NCBI GenBank assembly: GCA_009823505.1
Contig: VZQC01009509.1
Span: 180,974 to 244,973 of the forward strand
Source of the DNA: Rhizomys pruinosus
Taxonomy: Eukaryota > Chordata > Mammalia > Rodentia > Spalacidae
Length of the DNA: 64,000 bases
Reading direction: 5' to 3'
A model generated the notes under the pieces. It did no database searches and was not told where the DNA came from. It saw nothing but the letters and a program-made list of their open reading frames with translations. The stretch's first letter is position 1. Each line of letters begins with the position of its first letter. A program made the translations under genes and the position numbers. Positions 57,965 to 64,000 of the stretch are shown one piece after another.

Positions 57965-58640
57965 CAGGATCTGAACAAAGCATTCTCAAAATAAAAAACA
58001 AAAATGGCTAAGAAATTCTTTAAAGTGCTCAATATCATTTTCAATCACAGGAATGTAAATTAAAACTACTTTGAGATTTGATCTTACCCTAGGCAGAATG
58101 GCTAAAGTCAAGAAAACAACCAACAACAAATGCTGGCGAGGATGTGAGGGAAGCAGAACCCTCATTCACTGTTGATGAGATTGCAAACTGAGATAGCCAC
58201 AATAGAAATCAGTGTGGAGAATTCGCAAAAAACTCAAAGTAGATCTACCTTACAACCCAGCAATATTATTCCTTGGCATATATTCAAAGCACTCAATAAC
58301 TATTCTCCTCAGAGATACTTGCTCATCCATGTTTATTTCTGTTCTTCTCACAATAACTAGGAAATGGAAACAACCTAAATGCCCTTCAACTTATGAGGGG
58401 ATAATAAAAATGTGGTACATACACACGGAGGAATTTTACTCAGTTGTGAAGAAAAATGAAATAATGAAAATTTCATGCAAATGAATACAGCTGGAAAATG
58501 TTACCCCATGGGAGGTAATAATCTTATCTGTGGACCCTAGCTCTGAATATTTTGATTAAGGATGAAGTAACTACTGCAGAATCTAGGAAAGTAGAATGAG
58601 ACAAGGGGGGATAAGGGGAAAGGAGTTCTAGAGAGGGAGG
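57965..58640 (+). pseudogene. L1 ORF2 C-terminus and start of 3' UTR
   Basis: ACCAACAACAAATGCTGGCG, ATTCACTGTTGATGAGATTG and GAAAAATGAAATAATGAAAA are late ORF2 segments. 5'-truncated copy. Confidence 0.85.
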
Positions 58641-59640
58641 ACCTAGGACTAGGGTATTATGAAGAGGGAAAGAAAAAAAAAAACAGAGAGGCAGCTTTAA
58701 CTAAGGAGGGAGGAGGAAGTGCAATATAGAGGGAGGGGAAGGAAGGAGAGACAATAACATAAGACTGCTTGAAAAACCCACTGGGAATTTTATAAGATCA
58801 CTTACACACACACACAGACACACACACATATATAAAATGGAGTTATGCCACACAGAGAGCTAATGCTCCCCACCAAAGCATGAGGAATATGCCTTCAAGT
58901 TGTTAGATCCTAGAAAGCTCCCACAACAATGTAGGCTATTGCCATTGGCACAGGTTCCTTCCCAGAACTTGGAGATCACACTGCTTAAGACACCACACAC
59001 TCTGGACACAGGACTTGGAGGAGCAAAGCTGAAAGTGACCTGAAGGCCTCCTTCCTAAGCACCCACTTGTGTAGTATCGGAGGTTGTTGTGCCAGCTGCC
59101 AAGGGAGCAAAGCAGTTGGCAATTCTATCCAGCTACAAAACCACAACAGTGAATGGCCAGGTAAGATATCCACAGTGGTGCAATTGAGGCACTTTTATCT
59201 TGGGAAAAACCAACAGCTAAAAGGACTTAAGAACTGCTAAGACCTGCTCAAGGGGGGAAGGGGAGGCAACAGAATTCATGTCTGGTACTGTAAACCGGGC
59301 CAAGTACCGACGGCTGGAGGAGACGTAGACACTAGAGGCGAACCTACTACTTCAATTTTTCCTAAAGCATTATAATTTCTAACTGCAGTCTAAATATTGA
59401 TCCTTATACCCACAAATAAGTGTAGCTCTCACCTCTCCACAAACTTTTTTTTTACAGCAGATGTTCCAGACACCCAAAACTGGTCAAAATGCAGAGAATA
59501 AGTTACCATGGTTTTCTACCCCAATTGGTACATGGACAACGCAATCTTTATTCCTGAGGATCAGGGAATATCAAGGAAGGGGGGGGGATTATCATTGCCA
59601 GGGGACCAGGACTCTTGCTGCCAGATAGGATCTTTAGAAT
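58641..59640 (+). mobile_element. Old rodent L1 (Lx-like) 3' region
   Basis: GTGGTGCAATTGAGGCA, CATGTCTGGTACTGTAAACC and AATGCAGAGAATAAGTTACC match a rodent-specific repeated 3' region that I remember next to L1 ends. A (CA)n run lies at about 58,803-58,830. The plus-strand frame at 59,508-59,828 is not a gene. Confidence 0.5.
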
Positions 59641-60615
59641 TGGTAGGAATGCTATACCCACTATGGAATTTCCAGTATAGTGAGTTTTGCTCTCATGAAT
59701 GGATGTGCCTTTTTCTAAAAAGGGCTGAGTGGAACTATCTTGGGAGTTTTCTTGGTAACCTTTCTGCCATTCACCACATGAGACCATCCCTTCTGCCATG
59801 GACACAGAAGAAAAAAAGAACCCCTTAGAAGACACTGAATGCCAGCACTATGAGCCTGGAGTTTTTCAGACTTTGGAACTGATAGATATTATCCTACTGT
59901 TTGTAAATTACCCAGTTTGGAGTTCTTGTTATCCTGAACAGAGGGTCTAAGAGAGCATGTTCCCAATTATTTAGTTGCTCATTTTTCTGAGGTTTGTATC
60001 AGAAGAAGTGGCAAGAAAACAATGGCTTGTTGTTGAAGCAAATTTAATCAGTGACTTGTTTTCGTATGATTTCTTATGTAAGAATAATTTTTACATTAAA
60101 AAATCTAAACATAGAAAAGGAAAACTCATATCTGACTACTGATAGAGTTGAATATAAGTTGACTATATCCATAAAAGTTGTATATCCATAAAAGTTGCAT
60201 ATAAAATTAATATTACTAGGAATTTTATATGTGATATCACTGATTGTTTATTAAATGCAAAATGTTACATTCCTGGTAAAAGCCGTTGTTCCATGAGTAT
60301 CTCTACCTCAATAGGTAGAGAAACACAGTTTCAGTTTTAGAAACAGCCCTGTGAAACATCTTATTAAAGGATGTTTCTTATAAAAGACCAGGACAAAGGG
60401 GGTTGGAGAGACGGCTCAGTAAAAAAACGTGACATATCAATGGAACAAAGACATGGAGACTTGGGTGGGTGAGGATCCCTTCTTGGGCTTCTTCCTCTGC
60501 TCTCTTCCTTGGGCCACATTCCCTTTTCAGTGGTGTGTGATTGAGGAAATCATAAAGGTGGTGTTTGTCAGACAGTTTTATTTCTTGTTGCTGGTGTTTT
60601 TTAGGAACCACAGGC
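59641..60615. other. No gene; short B2 head fragment
   Basis: AT-rich unassigned sequence. GGGTTGGAGAGACGGCTCAG at about 60,399-60,419 is an isolated B2 head. Confidence 0.45.
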
Positions 60616-60950
60616 AACAGGATGGTTAGATAAAAATCAATATGATTTTATTCAAAGAGTTAGGTCATGTGGTTGTGGGGACTGTTAAACTCAAAATCCA
60701 TATGACAAGCCTAACAGGCTGGCAATGTAGATAAGAACTACCCATTCTGCAATCTGAAATCTTCTGGGGTGAAAATTCTACCAGGGTTTCTACTTGACGT
60801 CTTGGAGAGGAACTGCTTATTGGGCCAGGTGGGTCTTTGCTGTTGAAGCAGGTGTGCTGCATTCCTGGAGCGCAATCAGCTTTACAAATCTGTCATTAAC
60901 CATATCTAAAAATTACTCTCGCTTCAGCATCTAGCCATACTGGAGGAAAC
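60616..60950 (-). repeat. Ancient mammalian LTR-type repeat, tentative
   Basis: GGGGACTGTTAAACTCAAAA, CCATATGACAAGCCTAACAG and CATATCTAAAAATTACTC follow the order of an old mammalian interspersed repeat that I remember but cannot name securely. Confidence 0.4.
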
Positions 60951-61140
60951 AAAGTGCAGACCGAAGTCTCCGCCCATTGCTTCTAAGGAGAGGGAGGCTT
61001 GTTCAGATTCCCAGGTGTCTGTGTGGACTGATGAAGGTGGCGAAGCTATGGGCATCCATTTCTTTTGGCCTCAGCCATTGTCTTACTTTATGTTTGTACC
61101 ACCCAGACCCAGGACCTTCCTGGCCACTATGACCCTCAGA

Positions 61141-61235
61141 TGAGCAGTACCGGACCACCTGGGATTTTGTCAGAGACGCAAACTCTCAGCCAGGCAGCCA
61201 CTCTCAAAGTCCTTTCAGATGGTTTTGTTTTGGGT
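61141..61235. repeat. MER5A-like (hAT-Charlie) fragment, tentative
   Basis: GAGCAGTACCGGACCACCTG and GTCAGAGACGCAAACTCTCA resemble an ancient mammalian MER5-type DNA transposon relic. Confidence 0.4.
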
Positions 61236-61559
61236 TTCGTTTCTTTCCTATCAGTTTTACGCCTATATCTACGTTTTGTGTTTATAACAAATTGGGCACC
61301 TACAACTTTAGGTGCCCTTAACTTTTAGGTATATTTATATCTACCTATTTAAGTAGAAAAGGCAGACTCATCCAGCCCAGTTTCCTGGGGGTTTAGCATT
61401 GTGGGCTGCTTGCTGTGTAATAACCGAGTATTTAATGCACCTGTGACAAATAGATCCGCTGTTCTTGCACCTCTGCCAATTTGTTCTAACTTCTGTCCTC
61501 TCACTTCCTCTCTGGCAGCACAGCTACTCACCTTAGGCCCTCAAAGTCGCCACCAAAAC

Positions 61560-62170
61560 CCGTAGTAACGGATTTGGGGCGTAGTTAGGATTCCCCGGGA
61601 AGCAGAGGGAACTCATGGAGCATGCGCCGAGAGCAGGCGCGCGCATGCACCCTGGCCAGGCCGGCCTGTCCCGGCGGCTGACGTGCTGGCGAGCGGCGGC
61701 GGCGGGACTCCGGGAGGGAAGGAGCGCCGCGGGGGTCTGCGGTGGGGGCCCGACCCGGAAGTGGGTGGGCGCGAGCGCGCGGCGGCGGAGCTGGGCCCCG
61801 GGAGCCGGCGTGCGAGCCCTGGGTTCCGGGTAATGGGCCTGGTGGGAGCTCGTCCCGGGCCGGGGTGGGAGGGTCGGGGCTGTTCGGCCGGCACGTCCGG
61901 TGCGGCGGCCCTGGAGAGGCACTGCCTCCTGGGGCTCGTGCGGCCGCACTGCCGGTCCTGCCCCACGCCGGGCCGCTGGCTTTAGAGGGTCTGGGCCAGG
62001 GAGCCGCGCCTCGCTGGTTGGGGAAAGCAGGCTCCTGGAGCCCCGGGTTCCCGGCCGCGCCGGCCTTATTGTCACGGTCCCAGCGCCCCAAGCCCCGACC
62101 GCAGCCCGAGTCTGCAGGGTCAGGGAGGGAGCCCTCCTGTTTCCACAGCCGATTTCCGTGAATCGGGCCT
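61560..62170 (+). promoter_or_regulatory. CpG-island promoter of ZBTB41
   Basis: This is the densest CpG stretch of the window, very GC-rich against an AT-rich background. NRF1-like sites GCATGCGCC (61,620-61,628) and GCGCGCATGCAC (61,639-61,650) and an ETS/GABPA-type site CCGGAAGTG (61,755-61,763) are visible, typical of housekeeping CpG promoters. Long open frames on both strands here are by-products of base composition. Confidence 0.85.
61610..61829 (+). other. Zbtb41: ZBTB41 exon 1 (non-coding), approximate 5' end
   Basis: A GC-rich segment inside the CpG island ends in a plausible donor, TTCCGG/GTAATG, with the intron starting at 61,830. Joining it to the acceptor at 62,396 removes a 566-base intron. 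The 5' end is uncertain: no TATA box is evident, as is usual for CpG-island promoters, and I set it loosely near the NRF1-like sites. Confidence 0.5.
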
Positions 62171-62395
62171 GGAAGGTGCGCTCTGGCTTCCCTCCACATT
62201 ATTCTTTTGTTGCTTGTCTTTCCTAACCCAGCCCTCCTGTTCTCCGCCCCCAAATCTCAGCCACTAATGAGCGCGAGCTTGACTTTGTCACGCTTTAGTT
62301 CTGATTCCGGAAAGATTAGTTAGTGGACACCCGCCTTGGATTGTTTTAAGTCCGCGGTGCCCGGAGTTTTGACGTGGAGTCTCACTCTTTTGCAG
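61830..62395 (+). other. ZBTB41 intron 1
   Basis: A short 566-base intron, GC-rich in its first half. Boundaries are inferred from the GTAATG donor and the TTTTGCAG acceptor. No repeat is recognised in it. Confidence 0.55.
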
Positions 62396-62509
62396 ATCAT
62401 GAACCGGCGGGGCACGCCCCTCCCGAAGCTGCTGAGGACAATCTAGTTTTCTGTTAGGCATCTCTTAAATCACTTATGAAGTTTCTTGGTGAGAAATTGC
62501 AGTACTGCA
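62396..62509 (+). other. Zbtb41: ZBTB41 exon 2, 5' untranslated part
   Basis: A pyrimidine-rich tract ending CTCTTTTGCAG gives a good 3' splice site, so exon 2 would begin at 62,396. The 114 bases before the start codon contain two ATGs, at 62,399 and 62,476. The main start has G at -3 and A at +4, an adequate but not optimal context. Confidence 0.8.
62399..62446 (+). promoter_or_regulatory. uORF 1 in the ZBTB41 leader, 15 codons plus stop
   Basis: An ATG three bases into exon 2, with A at -3, opens a 15-codon frame closed by TAG at 62,444-62,446. It ends 63 bases before the main ATG, so ribosomes could reinitiate. It is a predicted translational regulator of ZBTB41; its use is inferred. Confidence 0.6.
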
Positions 62510-62571
62510 ATGAAGAAAAGGAGAAAGGTTACTTCCAATCTAGACGAGAAGATCCATCTAGGCTATCATAA
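62476..62571 (+). promoter_or_regulatory. uORF 2 overlapping the ZBTB41 start codon out of frame
   Basis: An ATG at 62,476 (C at -3, weak context) opens a 31-codon frame that passes through the main start codon in another frame and stops at TAA 62,569-62,571. Ribosomes that use it cannot reinitiate at 62,510, so it should lower ZBTB41 translation unless skipped by leaky scanning. Confidence 0.6.
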
Positions 62572-63617
62572 AGAGTCTGTGGAAGAAAATGTTGCAGTGG
62601 AGTGTGGCCAAGTGACCTGTACTCATCCTACAGAAAGACCCGCCCCCGAAGCACGTCACTGCTACCAAGAGCTTCCTCCCTCTCCTGATCAGAGAAGGCT
62701 ATTGAGTTCTTTGCAGTATAATAAGAATTTGCTGAAGTATTTGAACGATGACAGGCAGAAGCAACCATCTTTCTGTGACTTACTTATCGTAGTAGAAGGA
62801 AAGGAGTTTAGTGCTCATAAAGTCGTAGTTGCGGTTGGCAGTAGTTATTTTCACGCGTGTTTGAGCAAAAATCCAAGCACGGATGTGGTCACCCTGGATC
62901 ATGTAACACATTCTGTTTTCCAGCATTTGCTTGAGTTTCTTTACACATCAGAATTTTTTGTGTACAAATATGAAATACCTCTTGTTTTAGAGGCTGCAAA
63001 ATTTTTGGATATTATCGATGCAGTCAAGCTGCTCAATAATGAAAACGTTTCTACTTTTCAGTCAGAGCTAACGGAGAAATCATCACCGGAAGAAACAATA
63101 AATGAATTAACTGGAAGGCTATCAAATAATCATCAGTGCAAATTTTGTAGTAGACATTTCTGTTATAAAAAGTCCTTAGAGAATCATTTGGCCAAAACTC
63201 ATAGGTCCCTTTTATTGGGGAAAAAACATGGGTTAAAGATGTTGGAGAGAAGTTTTTCTGCCAGAAGATCGAAAAGGACTCGCAAGTGTCCTGTTAAGTT
63301 TGATGACACTAGTGATGATGAACCAGAAAGTGGTGATGGCTCAGACAATTTGAATCCAGACAGTTTTGAGAAGTCAGATAGAAATGATTCTGAGGATCTT
63401 GGGAGTGAATATAATGTCGAAGAAGATGAGCTAGAGGAGGAGATGTCGGATGAGTCCTCTGACACCGATCCCAGTGAGAAAGATGATGCGGAAGAGGAAG
63501 CCGAGGTGGGAGATTCCGCAGGAAGTGGTCATGAAGGGCTGAGCCCAGTTGTCATTCAGAACAGGAACAAAAAAATACTGCAGTGTCCAAAGTGTGAAAA
63601 AACATTTGACCGAATCG
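62510..63617 (+). CDS. Zbtb41: ZBTB41 (BTB/POZ zinc-finger protein), first coding exon, 3' partial
   Basis: This exon encodes the first 369 residues of a BTB/POZ C2H2 zinc-finger protein, expected to be a nuclear DNA-binding transcriptional regulator; its targets are not known to me. Seen: basic N-terminus MKKRRK; BTB domain at about residues 86-177 (starts PSFCDLLIVVEG, contains FSAHKVVVAVGSSYF, ends LDIIDAVKLL); one complete C2H2 finger at 210-231 (C210, C213, H226, H231); a basic stretch at 249-260; an Asp/Glu/Ser-rich acidic region at about 265-335; and the first cysteine pair of a second finger (C359, C362). The ATG at 62,510 is the first in this frame; the reading frame runs further upstream only through non-ATG codons. 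The exon ends in a GTAAGG donor after the first base of a Gly codon (phase 1), and the frame stops soon after inside the intron. The family member is about 900 residues with many more fingers, so most of the gene lies to the right. The frame is intact. Identification rests on remembered near-identity to mammalian ZBTB41 across the BTB and first finger. Confidence 0.95.
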
Positions 63618-64000
63618 GTAAGGAAACCTTGCTTTCTGCCCCTAATCTCTAAACTTTGAAAGGAACTTTTAAAAAGAGTGCTTAAGTAGTGAAGATACTC
63701 TGATTTTCGGTACAAAGCTTATCCTGCTATTTTAAATTGGTGAATCAGAAATTTTTATTTCTGCTACCCTTTGTGCTCTCTTCAGGATGTTCTGACGGGT
63801 TGTATTTGGTATGAAAGACTCCAGAATACCAGTAATTACTGTGTATAGCCTTGATTTATGTACTAGCTTAATTTTCGGGATAAGTTAGTTTTGTTTAGAG
63901 GAAGAACATTTAGGTAAGCTAGATTTAATTTAATGTGTACTATTTCCCCCTTTTTATGGTAATATGTGAGCTGTAGTCATAATTTCCATATTGAGGACTT
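63618..64000 (+). other. Start of ZBTB41 intron 2
   Basis: It begins with GTAAGG directly after the coding exon. AT-rich intronic sequence follows to the window edge; no repeat or exon is seen. Confidence 0.85.

Noticed and set aside
59508..59828. A 106-codon plus-strand frame
   Set aside because: It overlaps an old rodent L1-associated repeat and has no recognisable domain.
1..61500. CRB1 exons on the minus strand
   Set aside because: Expected from synteny with human and mouse, but I saw no CRB1 signal-peptide or EGF-like exon; the main CRB1 promoter is probably further left.
61533..62253. Minus-strand frames of 180 and 222 codons at the CpG island
   Set aside because: They are rich in Pro, Arg, Gly and Ala as expected from GC-rich DNA, overlap several other long frames in the same place and show no domain.
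62486..62509. Eight extra N-terminal codons on ZBTB41
   Set aside because: The extension starts at TTG, not ATG; the first in-frame ATG at 62,510 gives the MKKRRK start expected for this protein.

Overview
This window is mammalian nuclear DNA from a muroid rodent. The evidence is dense B1, B2/B3, B4 and ID SINEs, long L1 remnants, MaLR-type LTR relics and (CA)n, (GATA)n and (GGAA)n microsatellites, with one multi-exon gene behind a CpG island. I cannot name the species. The commonest young B2-type element ends in a GCATTGCACGACACGGGTGC-type 3' part, which differs from the mouse B2 consensus as I remember it.

The only credible protein-coding gene is at the right end on the + strand. It is the 5' end of a BTB/POZ zinc-finger gene that I recognise as ZBTB41: CpG-island promoter, an untranslated exon 1, a short first intron, and a large exon 2 with the start codon, the whole BTB domain, one complete C2H2 finger and an acidic region. 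That exon splices out inside the second finger, and the rest of the gene lies beyond the window. Two upstream ORFs sit in exon 2, and the second overlaps the real start codon out of frame. In human and mouse the neighbour on this side is CRB1. I found none of its coding exons, so bases 1-61,500 read as intergenic or far-upstream DNA.

Region by region. 1-9,100: SINEs, microsatellites, a 51-bp minisatellite and a solo LTR (7,567-8,365) with perfect terminal inverted repeats and 6-bp target-site duplications. 9,130-11,600: a rearranged L1. 11,797-21,013 and 23,525-32,083: two direct copies of one ~8.6-9.2 kb segment; their differences are patchy and dominated by one-base indels, which looks more like unpolished long-read sequence than evolution. 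32,000-37,980: SINEs, MLT1-like relics, a non-repetitive CpG-containing island with a possible exon, and a second solo LTR inserted in a B1. 38,076-40,362 and 44,185-46,186: an inverted duplication whose right arm ends exactly at the only N in the window; the left arm carries a B2 insertion and the right arm has the matching empty site. 46,190-59,640: a mosaic of antisense and sense L1s with younger SINEs nested in them. 60,000-61,300: sparse old repeats leading to the ZBTB41 promoter.

No multi-gene system, CRISPR array or new protein family is visible. The points most worth following are the ZBTB41 uORFs, the filled/empty B2 sites, the two well-delimited solo LTRs, the CpG island with a possible exon near 34 kb, and the question whether the two large duplications are real or assembly artefacts.
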